From Mycolicibacterium sp. (GTDB lineage Bacteria; Actinomycetota; Actinomycetes; Mycobacteriales; Mycobacteriaceae): a DNA stretch of 40,319 nt. Location: contig NZ_JAEMTA010000049.1 of the NCBI RefSeq assembly GCF_016462545.1, forward strand, positions 1 through 40,319, in the 5' to 3' direction. Shown here piece by piece: positions 25,900-33,888 of this stretch (position 1 is the stretch's first letter; each line of letters begins with the position of its first letter). A program made the position numbers and the translations under genes. Under the pieces are notes generated by a model that was given only the letters and a program-made list of their open reading frames with translations, was not told the origin of the DNA and did no database searches.

Positions 25900-26040
25900 C
25901 GCGGCGGTCTATTTCAGCTACCGAGCAAATCAAATTCCCCGCTGGGACATTCTGCTTAGCATATGCAACAAGTGATCATGAAATTTGCTGAATATGCATA
26001 TCTACGTTCATTCACGCCGCGTATAGGTTAGCTGTACGCA
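25900..26040 (+). promoter_or_regulatory. A/T-rich upstream region of the glycoside hydrolase gene
   Basis: Clearly poorer in G/C than anything around it. It contains the palindromes GCATATGC (25959-25966) and ATATGCATAT (25992-26001), and TATAGG/TAGGTT (26022-26029) as possible -10. A 5' UTR of about 130 nt would follow, with a small TCTCG/CGAGA hairpin at 26114-26133. It could bind a nucleoid protein such as Lsr2, which is inferred from base composition only. Confidence 0.4.
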
Positions 26041-26173
26041 GTGAACATGCTGTTCAGGACGTTATTGTCCTTCTCGAATCGGGTTATGGACCGAATTAAC
26101 CGGGAACAAGCACTCTCGAGGGGATTCCCGAGACGCCGTGGAGTCCCACGCGAATCGAGGAAATGGAGAGATC

Positions 26174-27847
26174 ATGCGGCAAAGCTCTGGCAGATGCTGG
26201 CATCAGCGGAAGATCAAAATCGCCTTCGCGGGAATGGCGACGGTCGCCATCTCCGCAGTCGGTGCCACGACCATGGTGCCGACGATGAACACGGTCACCA
26301 TGAACGTGTTGCCGGTTGCAGCGATCGACCAGTCGAGCGACACCATCGGGTTCGCGGATTCCGATCTCTACGGCATGACGCCGGCACAGATCGATGCGCA
26401 ACTCGACCAGATGCAGGCGATGGGCGTCAACGACGTTCGGGTGATCATTCCGTGGGCTGGGGTGGAGTTCTACCCCAGTTACTACAACTGGGCGCCCGTC
26501 GACTACATGGTCAACGCCGCCGACTCGCGAGGCATGGGCGTGCTTGGCGTGATCAACTCCACGCCGACCTGGGCGACTCAGCCAGGACAGCCTGCACTGA
26601 GCGGGGCGCCGGCCTCTCCGCAGGCATACGGCGACTTCGCCGGTCTGGTGGCGCAACGCTACGCGGGGAAGGTCGGTGCCTACGAGATCTGGAACGAGCC
26701 GAACGCCGCGATGTTCTACGCGCCCCAACCCGATCCCGCGGGCTACACCGATCTGTTGAAGGCCGCCTATCCGGAGATCAAGGCCGCCGATCCCAATGCC
26801 ACCGTCATCGGAGGTGTTACCGGCGCGGGGATCACCTACGGCAACCTGACGATGAACCCGATCGACTTCGTGAACGGGATCTACGCCGCGGGCGGCGAGC
26901 CCTACTTCGACGCGCTGTCGTTCCATCCGTACCAGTACACGACGCAGTTCTCCCAGGGCGGCTACCTTCCGGACTCGCCGATCAACCAGCTGGCCGCCAT
27001 GCACGACGTGATGGTGGCCAACGGCGACGGAGGAAAACTCATCTGGGCGAGCGAGTACGGTGAGCCGAGTTCTGTTGCAGGAGAGGCGAATCAGGCAGCT
27101 TACCTGCAGGACATGCTGACGACGTGGCGGACGCTTGGATACACGGGGCCCTCGTTCGTGTGGACGTTGCAGGACCGCGACTCGACCAGCACCAACACGG
27201 AGGACACCTTCGGCGTCATCCGTAGCGACGGCACGTGGAAGCCCGCGGCCTACGTCATCCAGCAGTTGGCGACCCAGCCGAGCACGACTCCCGCCATGGC
27301 CCGGATGGCGCTGGCCATGCCGGAGGCGCAGACTGCTGCACCCGCAGATCTCGCCGCGCTCACCACGTTGGCACAGACACCGGCGGCTCCCGGGCCAACG
27401 ACACCGGTGGCCGCCGCGGTGCAGGTGGCCGCCGATTCTCTGGCCGCCGCGGGTCAGTTCGCCACGACCGCACTGAACCAGGTCAACGCGATGCTCACGG
27501 CCGCCATGCCTGCGGTACCCGCTCCGGCGCCCGAGGCTCCGAAGACGCCGGCGACGGAGACGCCGGCGAAGGAGACGCCGGCTCCCACGGACTCGACACC
27601 GGCGAAGGACGTGAAGCCGCCCAAGGATGCGACGACACGCAAGGACGTCAAGCCGCCCAAGGACGCCACGTCGCGCAGGGACGTCAAGCCGCCCAAGGAC
27701 GCCACGTCGCGCAGGGACGAAGGCGCGTCGAAGGATGCTGCCGACGCGGGAAGTAAGCGGTCGGTGGATTCGCCCAAGCGCCCCGCCGACAAGCGTGAGC
27801 GTCCCGCCGACGATCGGCAGAAGCCGCGTCACGCCGAGCGTGGCTGA
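26174..27847 (+). CDS. Secreted glycoside hydrolase (cellulase-like) with repetitive Lys/Pro tail
   Basis: 557 residues. The N-terminus is basic followed by a hydrophobic segment (KIKIAFAGMATVAISAVGAT), so it is exported or membrane-anchored. The catalytic domain (about 45-365) is a clan GH-A TIM barrel. The acid/base is Glu175 in EIWNEPN and the probable nucleophile is Glu294 in IWASEYGEP. From about 370 an Ala/Pro-rich linker leads to a tail with three 12-residue repeats (DVKPPKDATxRx) and a very basic end. The sugar substrate is unknown. The ATG at 26174 has GGAGAG just upstream. An in-frame ATG at 26138 is an alternative. The tail may bind cell wall or anionic polymer. Confidence 0.82.
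   Translation: MRQSSGRCWHQRKIKIAFAGMATVAISAVGATTMVPTMNTVTMNVLPVAAIDQSSDTIGFADSDLYGMTPAQIDAQLDQMQAMGVNDVRVIIPWAGVEFYPSYYNWAPVDYMVNAADSRGMGVLGVINSTPTWATQPGQPALSGAPASPQAYGDFAGLVAQRYAGKVGAYEIWNEPNAAMFYAPQPDPAGYTDLLKAAYPEIKAADPNATVIGGVTGAGITYGNLTMNPIDFVNGIYAAGGEPYFDALSFHPYQYTTQFSQGGYLPDSPINQLAAMHDVMVANGDGGKLIWASEYGEPSSVAGEANQAAYLQDMLTTWRTLGYTGPSFVWTLQDRDSTSTNTEDTFGVIRSDGTWKPAAYVIQQLATQPSTTPAMARMALAMPEAQTAAPADLAALTTLAQTPAAPGPTTPVAAAVQVAADSLAAAGQFATTALNQVNAMLTAAMPAVPAPAPEAPKTPATETPAKETPAPTDSTPAKDVKPPKDATTRKDVKPPKDATSRRDVKPPKDATSRRDEGASKDAADAGSKRSVDSPKRPADKRERPADDRQKPRHAERG
27608..27715 (+). repeat. Three tandem 36-bp coding repeats
   Basis: Units at 27608-27643, 27644-27679 and 27680-27715 encode DVKPPKDAT(T/S)R(K/R). 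Units 2 and 3 are identical at DNA level, which points to recent duplication or slippage. Unit 1 differs at several bases. The copy number may vary between strains. Confidence 0.9.
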
Positions 27848-27884
27848 CCCCGGTCACCGGACGCGCTCGTGAGACGCTGCCGGG

Positions 27885-28859
27885 GTGTGTGCGTCGACAT
27901 TCCGCGGCCGGGCCGTCGGCCTCGCGGCGGGTTATCTCGCCGACGTGCTGCTGGCCGACCCCCGGCGCGGGCATCCGGTGGCGGCGTTCGGCACTGTCGC
28001 GTCGGCCCTGGAACGGATTACCTACTCCGACGGCCGACTAACGGGCGTGACCCATACCGGGATGTTGCTCGGTGGGCTCGCGGCCCTCGGTCTGGCGACC
28101 GATCGTGCGGCGGCGCGCCGTGGACCCGCCTGGACCGCGATGACGACGGCGATCGCCACGTTCGTCGTACTGGGGGGCACGTCGCTGGCACGTACGGGCG
28201 CCGAGATGGCGGCCCGCCTGGAACGCGACGACCTCGAGGGAGCGCGCGTGCTGGTGCCGTCGCTGTGCGGCCGTGACCCTGCCTCGCTGGACGACGCGGG
28301 CATCGCACGTGCCACCGTGGAATCCGTGGCCGAGAACACCTCGGATGCGTCCGTCGCACCGCTGTGGTGGGGTGCGTTCGGAGGAGTGACCGGGCTGTTG
28401 GTCTACCGGGGTGCCAACACGCTGGATGCGATGATCGGTCATCGCTCGCCGCGCTACACGCGATTTGGTTGGGCGGCAGCACGATTCGACGACTTCGCCA
28501 ACTACCTGCCGGCGCGGGCGACGGGGATCCTGATCGCTGCCTGCGCGCCAGTGGTCGGCGGCTCGCCACGCGAGGCGTGGACCGCCTGGCGACGGGACGC
28601 CGCCCGCCACCCCAGCCCCAATGCCGGGGTGGTGGAAGCAGCATTCGCCGGTGCGCTCGACGTGCGACTGGGCGGCCCGACTCAGTACTCCCATCGGCTC
28701 GAGATCCGGCCGACGCTGGGTCGTGGGCGCACGCCGGGGGTACACGACATCGCCCGATCGGTCCGGCTCTCCCGCGCCGTTCAGGCCGCGGCCGCCGGCG
28801 CCGCCGTGCTCGCTACTGCCGTCTGCCGTAGCGGTCCGCGAGCTTCTGCTCCGTACTGA
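27885..28859 (+). CDS. cobD: Adenosylcobinamide-phosphate synthase CobD (CbiB family)
   Basis: 324-residue integral membrane protein of cobalamin synthesis that attaches aminopropanol (phosphate) to adenosylcobyric acid. Visible are the N-terminal GYLADVLLADPRRGHPVAAFG, the conserved VESVAENTSDASVAPLWWG (about 147-165), YRGANTLDAMIGHRS, and HPSPNAGVVEAAFAGAL. The start is GTG at 27885, 37 bp after the glycoside hydrolase. It corresponds to Rv2236c (recalled) and marks the return to backbone order. The last 47 bp overlap the convergent SURF1-like gene. Confidence 0.93.
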   Translation: MCASTFRGRAVGLAAGYLADVLLADPRRGHPVAAFGTVASALERITYSDGRLTGVTHTGMLLGGLAALGLATDRAAARRGPAWTAMTTAIATFVVLGGTSLARTGAEMAARLERDDLEGARVLVPSLCGRDPASLDDAGIARATVESVAENTSDASVAPLWWGAFGGVTGLLVYRGANTLDAMIGHRSPRYTRFGWAAARFDDFANYLPARATGILIAACAPVVGGSPREAWTAWRRDAARHPSPNAGVVEAAFAGALDVRLGGPTQYSHRLEIRPTLGRGRTPGVHDIARSVRLSRAVQAAAAGAAVLATAVCRSGPRASAPY

Positions 28860-29637
28860 GCGGCGTGGTGGCGGCGGCCCGCGAATCGGTCTGGGTCTTC
28901 TCGCGACGGCGCTGCTTGATCTCGGCGAAGACGAAGTACCCCACACCGATCGGGGCGATGATGCCGAAGGCGATCCATTGGATGCCATAGGAGAGGAAGG
29001 GGCCCGCGTCGAGGTGGGGGAGGCTGACGACGCCCAGGCCACCGGGTTGGCCGTCGACGAGTTGGAGGTAGGAACCCGCCAGCGGCACGCCGGTCACCTG
29101 AGTCACCTGACCGGGGTTGATCGAGTACACCTGCTGAATCCCGTTCTCGCGGAACGGATCCTTGCCGACGGCGACCGGTTCGGGGTCGCGAAGCCGGGCG
29201 GTGATCGACACGGTGCCAGTCGGAGGCGGATCGAAGTTGGGCGCCTGAGTGCCCTGAGTGGGTTTGATGAAGCCGCGGTTGACGAGGACGGTGGGCCCGC
29301 CGTCGACGCGGAACGGCAGCAGAACCTCGTACGCCGGGTCGCCGTCTATCACGCGCAGTCGCGCCAGCACTTCGGCCTCGGGCAGGTACCTGCCGGTGGC
29401 GGTCACCTGGCGCCACTGATCACCGGGTGCTGATGAATCCTGTTGTGGCAGAAAGGTCGTCACCGGAACAGGAGCTTCGGACAGCGAGCTGGAGATCTGA
29501 GCGTTCTCGCGAGACGTCTTCGTGTTCTTGCCCAGCTGCCACGGCGCCAGCACGGTGAGGCACAGATAGGCGAAGGCCAGCGCCACGACGTAGAGCGCAA
29601 GCCATTGCGGCTTGAAGAGGAATGCGATTCTGCGCAT
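28813..29637 (-). CDS. SURF1 family cytochrome c oxidase assembly protein
   Basis: 274-residue membrane protein of the SURF1/Shy1 family, which helps haem a insertion into cytochrome oxidase. It has the typical layout of one N-terminal membrane segment (about 12-32, before APWQLGKN), a large extracytoplasmic domain with GRYLPEAEVL and VLVNRGFI, and a second segment at about 222-244 (IQWIAFGIIAPIGVGYFVFA). Its ATG shares one base with the ptpA stop (TGATG), so translation is coupled. It corresponds to Rv2235 (recalled). The 3' end overlaps cobD by 47 bp. Confidence 0.9.
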   Translation of the reverse strand: MRRIAFLFKPQWLALYVVALAFAYLCLTVLAPWQLGKNTKTSRENAQISSSLSEAPVPVTTFLPQQDSSAPGDQWRQVTATGRYLPEAEVLARLRVIDGDPAYEVLLPFRVDGGPTVLVNRGFIKPTQGTQAPNFDPPPTGTVSITARLRDPEPVAVGKDPFRENGIQQVYSINPGQVTQVTGVPLAGSYLQLVDGQPGGLGVVSLPHLDAGPFLSYGIQWIAFGIIAPIGVGYFVFAEIKQRRREKTQTDSRAAATTPLSTEQKLADRYGRRQ

Positions 29638-30167
29638 CAGGCGCCTTCCTGCTCGGCGAGTCGTTCGTCGACCCAGTCGTGTAGACCGGGGAGCGACGCG
29701 TCGATGACCGCGAAGGTCTCCTCGTAGTCCTCCATCGACCCGTAATACGGATCCTCGACATCCAACGGATGAGCCGCCGAGCGCGGATCGAACGATCGCA
29801 TCATGCGGATTCGCGTGTCGGGCACCCCCAGGTCCCGCAGGATGCGGACGTGGTTGCGACCCATGGCGACGACCATGTCGGCTGCCATGTGATCGTCGTC
29901 GATCTGGGCGGCGCAGTGCGATGTCGGATAGCCGTGCTCACGCAGCACGTGGGCGGTGCGTTCGTGGGTGGGATCGCCCGCGTGCCAGCTGCCGGTGCCC
30001 GCGCTCGTGACCCGCACGACGTCGGCCAGCCCGCGTTCCTCGATCTGGTGGGCGAACATCTTCTCGGCCATCGGCGAGCGGCAGATGTTTCCCGAGCAGA
30101 CGAAGGTGACGTGAAGAGCTGTGCCGTCTTCTGGCAGCTCCGCTCCTGCCCGCCGGGTGCTAGACAC
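29637..30167 (-). CDS. ptpA: Low-molecular-weight protein tyrosine phosphatase PtpA
   Basis: 176-residue phosphatase. The P-loop is C24-S-G-N-I-C29-R30-S. The general acid is Asp139 in DPYYG, with the Tyr pair 141/142 that PtkA phosphorylates in M. tuberculosis (recalled as Tyr128/129). In pathogens PtpA is secreted and acts on host proteins. In an environmental species its role is open. The start is GTG at 30165-30167, inside the end of ptkA (8-bp overlap), giving 13 more N-terminal residues than the M. tuberculosis protein. The P-loop residue after Cys24 is Ser where Thr is usual in Mtb. Confidence 0.93.
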   Translation of the reverse strand: MSSTRRAGAELPEDGTALHVTFVCSGNICRSPMAEKMFAHQIEERGLADVVRVTSAGTGSWHAGDPTHERTAHVLREHGYPTSHCAAQIDDDHMAADMVVAMGRNHVRILRDLGVPDTRIRMMRSFDPRSAAHPLDVEDPYYGSMEDYEETFAVIDASLPGLHDWVDERLAEQEGA

Positions 30168-30807
30168 CCAGTACCTCCCTCAGATCCGCCACCGTCGCCA
30201 CGTGTCGGTAGGCGCTCATCGCGTCGGGGCCGTCGAAGTCCGAAGCGCCGTAACCCCATTCGACGACCACCGTGTCGATGCCATGCGCTGCGGCACCTTC
30301 GACGTCATGGGAGCGGTCTCCGACCATCAGCACACTCTCGGGCAGCGGTCCCAGCTGAGCCAGGGCGTGCGCCACGACGTCGGCCTTGGACGATCGGGTG
30401 CCGTCGGGGCTGGCTCCGGCGATCACCTCGAAGTGACCGTCGATGCCGAAGTGCTCGATGATTCGCCGGGCCGTCGGCTCGTTCTTCGACGTGGCCACCG
30501 CCAGCCGCACCCCCGAGGCACGTAGATCGGTCAACAGTTCGGGGATCCCCTCGAACAGGCTGTTGATCGCCCAACCCCTGGTCGTGTAGTCGGCGCGGTA
30601 GGCGGCGAACGCCTCGCGCGCCCGGTCGCCGAGCCCCATCGACGTCAGCGTGAGGTGCATCGGCGGTCCGACGACGAGGCCGGCGAGGTCGCCGTCGGGC
30701 ACCGGGGCGCCAATCTCGCCGAGCGCGTGCCGGAAGCTCGCGACGATGCCGTCGGCGGAATCGGTGAGCGTTCCGTCGAGGTCGAATATCACTAGCTGGG
30801 GACTCAC
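30160..30807 (-). CDS. ptkA: PtkA-like HAD-superfamily protein
   Basis: 215 residues of the HAD phosphatase-like fold. Motif I is DLDGT with nucleophile Asp9 and Asp11, motif II is VATSKN, and the Lys/motif III-IV region is SSKADVV and GDRSHDVEGAAAHG. The M. tuberculosis orthologue (Rv2232) is reported as a protein tyrosine kinase acting on PtpA. This one starts right at the HAD core (GTG at 30805-30807) and lacks the ~75-residue disordered N-terminus of that protein. It could therefore behave as a plain phosphoglycolate-phosphatase-like hydrolase. It overlaps ptpA by 8 bp. Confidence 0.88.
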   Translation of the reverse strand: MSPQLVIFDLDGTLTDSADGIVASFRHALGEIGAPVPDGDLAGLVVGPPMHLTLTSMGLGDRAREAFAAYRADYTTRGWAINSLFEGIPELLTDLRASGVRLAVATSKNEPTARRIIEHFGIDGHFEVIAGASPDGTRSSKADVVAHALAQLGPLPESVLMVGDRSHDVEGAAAHGIDTVVVEWGYGASDFDGPDAMSAYRHVATVADLREVLGV

Positions 30808-30941
30808 CGGTCCATTGTCTACTGTCTTGTTGTGGGTAGTCTTTCCCGGTCGCCGGATGCGCCGGGCCTCGCGGTCGGCGCGAGGTCGGTGGGCCCTCCA
30901 TCGTGGCTGGTAGAGCGGCCTGATCGGGAGGAGGTGTCGCG

Positions 30942-32075
30942 ATGAGCGCGCAACTGTCCGACGTCATCGAGGTGCTGGAACGCGCGTACCCGCCGGCGCT
31001 GGCCGCGGAGTGGGACTCCGTCGGCCTGGTCTGCGGCGACCCGGCGGAACACGTGGAGTCCGTGACGATCGCCGTCGACGCCACGGCCGCCGTCATCGCG
31101 GGGATGCCCGACCGAGGACTGCTGCTCGCGCATCACCCCCTGTTGCTGCGGGGCGTTGACACGGTGGCCGCGGATACCGCGAAGGGCGCGCTGCTGCATC
31201 AGTTGATCCGTGCCCGCAGCGCGCTGTTCACGGCCCACACCAACGCCGACTCCGCGTCCCCCGGGGTCTCGGACGCGCTTGCAGAGACACTCGGACTGGT
31301 CGTCGAGGACGTGCTCTCGCCGGTCGGCGACGGCACTCGGCTCGACAAGTGGGTGGTCTACGTCCCAACGTCAGCGACCGACGTGGTCCGCACCGCGTTG
31401 TTCGATGCAGGCGCAGGCACGATCGGCGACTACTCGCACTGCAGCTGGACCGTTGCGGGCAGAGGCCAGTTCCTACCCAACGACGGCGCCGTCCCTGCCA
31501 TCGGCACCGTCGGCGAGGTCGAGCACGTGTCGGAGGATCGCCTCGAGGTCATCGCGCCGGCCCGCTTGCGCGGCGCGATCCTGCATGCCATCCGCGCGAC
31601 GCACCCCTACGAGGAGCCCGCCTTCGACGTCTTCGCGCTCGCCCCGTTGCCCTCGGAGGTCGGCATCGGGCGCATCTGTACGCTGCCGAAGCCGGAAAGC
31701 CTGGCGGCCTTCGTTTCTCGGGTGACCGACCGGCTTCCCGCGACGTCGTGGGGAGTTCGAGCCGCAGGCGATCCGGACGCGGTGGTGACCCGGGTGGCGG
31801 TGTGCGGGGGAGCGGGCGACTCACTGCTCGAGCAGGTGGCGGCAGCGGGCGTCGAGGTGTACCTCACCGCCGACCTTCGGCACCATCCGGCCGACGAGCA
31901 CCTGCGTGCCTCCGACGTTGCGCTCGTCGACGTCGCGCACTGGGCGAGCGAGTACCCCTGGTGTCACCAGGCGGGAGCGCTGCTGCGAACGCACTTCGGT
32001 GCTGCGCTCGACGTGCGTATCAGCCCGGTCCGGACGGATCCCTGGAATCTAGAGAAGGGCACCATTGCCTCATGA
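30942..32075 (+). CDS. NIF3 / DUF34 family metal-binding protein
   Basis: 377 residues of the Nif3-like (GTP cyclohydrolase I type 2) family, with the long form that carries an inserted PII/CutA-like domain (about 130-240). Dinuclear metal ligands are visible as His64-His65 (LAHHPLL), His99 and Asp103 (AHTNADS), and the C-terminal DVAHWASEYP. The cellular role is unproven, and a metal-chaperone or repair role has been proposed for the family. The ATG at 30942 follows GGGAGGAGG. It is translationally coupled to the zinc-ribbon gene (ATGA). It corresponds to Rv2230c (recalled). Confidence 0.88.
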   Translation: MSAQLSDVIEVLERAYPPALAAEWDSVGLVCGDPAEHVESVTIAVDATAAVIAGMPDRGLLLAHHPLLLRGVDTVAADTAKGALLHQLIRARSALFTAHTNADSASPGVSDALAETLGLVVEDVLSPVGDGTRLDKWVVYVPTSATDVVRTALFDAGAGTIGDYSHCSWTVAGRGQFLPNDGAVPAIGTVGEVEHVSEDRLEVIAPARLRGAILHAIRATHPYEEPAFDVFALAPLPSEVGIGRICTLPKPESLAAFVSRVTDRLPATSWGVRAAGDPDAVVTRVAVCGGAGDSLLEQVAAAGVEVYLTADLRHHPADEHLRASDVALVDVAHWASEYPWCHQAGALLRTHFGAALDVRISPVRTDPWNLEKGTIAS

Positions 32076-32809
32076 AAGCCGTAGAGCAACAACAGCGTTC
32101 GGTTCTCGAACTCGCCGCCGTCGACGCCGATCTGAGCCGTCTGGACTATCGTGCCAAGCATCTGGACGAGCAGGTCCGGCTCGATGCCGTGCAGTCCGAG
32201 CACCGCGAGGCGAATGACGCGCTCGCATCGCTCGGCATCGCCCTGGACGACCTCGAGGGACAGATCGCCAAGTTCGAGAGCGAGATCGACTCGGTGCGCA
32301 AACGCGAGGATCGTGACCGCGGGTTGCTCGACGGTGGCACGGTCGACGTCAAGCACGTCGGCGAGCTGCAGCATGAGCTGGAGACGTTGCAGCGACGTCA
32401 GGGCAGCCTCGAGGACTCCCTGCTCGAGATCATGGAGCGCCGTGAAGCCCTGCAGAACGACCAGGCAGCGCAGCTGACTCGGATCGACGCGCTCCAGACC
32501 GACCTCACGGCTGCGCTCGCCGCCCGGGACGAGGCACTGGCCCTCATCGACCAATCCCGCCACCAGGCGACGTCTCGTCGCGAACAGCTGACCTCGTCAC
32601 TGGCCCCCGAACTGGTGGCGCTCTACGAGCGGCAGCGGGCACTCGGCGGCGCCGGGGCCGGGAGGTTGCAGGGTCGCCGGTGTGGTGCCTGCCGCATCGA
32701 GATCGACCGCGGAGAGTTGGCGCGTATCTCGGCCGCAGCGGAGGACGAGGTACTCCGCTGCCCCGAATGCTCGGCAATCCTGGTGCGAGTGCGGGACTTC
32801 AGCGAATGA
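32072..32809 (+). CDS. Coiled-coil protein with C-terminal C4 zinc ribbon
   Basis: 245 residues. Residues 1-185 form long heptad-rich helices (a predicted antiparallel coiled coil). The C-terminus holds the zinc ribbon C204-G-A-C207 and C230-P-E-C233 (zf-RING_7 family, Rv2229c-like, recalled). The family resembles bacterial proteins suggested to act in nucleic-acid or protein scaffolding, but the function is unknown. It has ATGA overlaps on both sides, to the NIF3 gene (32072) and to the RNase H gene (32806), so the three are one tightly coupled operon. Confidence 0.88.
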   Translation: MKAVEQQQRSVLELAAVDADLSRLDYRAKHLDEQVRLDAVQSEHREANDALASLGIALDDLEGQIAKFESEIDSVRKREDRDRGLLDGGTVDVKHVGELQHELETLQRRQGSLEDSLLEIMERREALQNDQAAQLTRIDALQTDLTAALAARDEALALIDQSRHQATSRREQLTSSLAPELVALYERQRALGGAGAGRLQGRRCGACRIEIDRGELARISAAAEDEVLRCPECSAILVRVRDFSE

Positions 32810-33888
32810 AGGTCATCGTCGAGGCGGACGGCGGCTCGCGCGGCAATCCGGGGCCGGCCGGCTACGGTGCGGTCGTCTGGTCAGCCGATCACCGACGTCT
32901 ACTGGCCGAGAACAAGGCCTTCATCGGTCGCACCACCAACAACGTCGCGGAGTACCGCGGCCTGATCGCGGGTCTGGAGGAGGCGGCCGCGCTGGGCGCC
33001 AACGAGGTTGTCGCGCAGCTGGATTCGAAGCTCGTGGTGGAACAGATGTCGGGCCGGTGGCGGGTCAAGCATCCGGATCTGATCCCGCTGCGGCAGCAAG
33101 CGCTGGAGTTGGCCCGCGCCTTCGATGCCATCACCTACAGGTGGATCCCACGCGCCGAGAATGCTCACGCCGACACGTTGGCGAACGCGGCCATGGATGT
33201 GGGTGCCGAGGAGTCACCGTCGAAGGCTTCGGCGGCAGAAGCGGTTTCACCTGCGGGCTGGACCGGTGCCCAGGGTGCGCCGACCCGCTTCCTGTTGCTG
33301 CGCCACGGACAAACCGAGTTGTCCGTGGGGCGCCGCTACTCGGGTCGGGGCAATCCGCCGCTCACCGAACTCGGCAGGCGCCAGGCCGACGCCGCCGCTC
33401 GCCATCTCGGCCAGCGCGGCGGAGTCGCTGCGGTGGTCTCGTCACCACTGCAGCGGGCCTACGACACCGCGACGGCTGCGGCCAAGGCCCTCGGTCTCGA
33501 CGTCACCGTCGATGACGATCTCATCGAAACGGACTTCGGCGATTGGGAGGGGCTGACCTTCGGCGAAGCGGCGCAACGGGATCCGGGTGTGCACGGCGAA
33601 TGGCTGCGCGATACCAGCGTGGCGCCGCCCGGCGGGGAGAGCTTCGACACCGTGGCGCAGCGGGTGCGTCGGGCGCGGACCCGGATCATCGCCGAATACG
33701 GCGAGGCGACGGTGCTGGTGGTATCGCACGTGACGCCGATCAAGTCGATTCTGCGCTTGGCGCTCGATGCGGGCCCGGCCATCCTCTACCGGCTACACCT
33801 GGACCTGGCGTCGCTGTCCATCGCGGAGTTCTATCCGGACGGCGGCTCGTCGGTGCGTCTGGTCAATCAGACGGCCTACCTCGAGTGA
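32806..33888 (+). CDS. Bifunctional RNase H (type I) / acid phosphatase
   Basis: 360-residue fusion. The N-terminal RNase HI domain (1-130) has the acidic set Asp8, Glu49, Asp73 and Asp123 (DGGSRGNPGP, NNVAEYRGL, QLDSKLVV, HADTLAN) for cutting RNA in RNA/DNA hybrids. After a linker (about 131-160), a histidine phosphatase domain begins with R166-H167-G168 and continues through SSPLQRAYDTA and VVSHVTP. The M. tuberculosis counterpart Rv2228c is reported to have both activities, including alpha-ribazole phosphatase (CobC-like). The start overlaps the zinc-ribbon gene. The end overlaps the convergent TetR gene by 26 bp. Confidence 0.93.
   Translation: MKVIVEADGGSRGNPGPAGYGAVVWSADHRRLLAENKAFIGRTTNNVAEYRGLIAGLEEAAALGANEVVAQLDSKLVVEQMSGRWRVKHPDLIPLRQQALELARAFDAITYRWIPRAENAHADTLANAAMDVGAEESPSKASAAEAVSPAGWTGAQGAPTRFLLLRHGQTELSVGRRYSGRGNPPLTELGRRQADAAARHLGQRGGVAAVVSSPLQRAYDTATAAAKALGLDVTVDDDLIETDFGDWEGLTFGEAAQRDPGVHGEWLRDTSVAPPGGESFDTVAQRVRRARTRIIAEYGEATVLVVSHVTPIKSILRLALDAGPAILYRLHLDLASLSIAEFYPDGGSSVRLVNQTAYLE

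Noticed and set aside
26041..27063. 340-codon plus-strand open frame overlapping the hydrolase
   Set aside because: Out of frame with the catalytic domain; Arg/Gly-rich shadow.
27608..27715. CRISPR-like regular repeat
   Set aside because: The units are directly adjacent without spacers and in frame inside a coding sequence, so they are protein repeats.
26096..27832. 578-codon minus-strand open frame
   Set aside because: Antisense to the glycoside hydrolase with its catalytic motifs; Arg/Gly-rich shadow.
21019..27884. Search for a duplicated tRNA-Val 3' end (att site) and an integrase
   Set aside because: No second copy of the T-arm/acceptor sequence and no recombinase frame were seen by eye, so an integrative element is not claimed.
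30305..31096. 263-codon minus-strand frame as a source of the missing PtkA N-terminus
   Set aside because: It is in a different frame from the HAD core and overlaps the NIF3 gene; no frameshift signature was seen at the junction.
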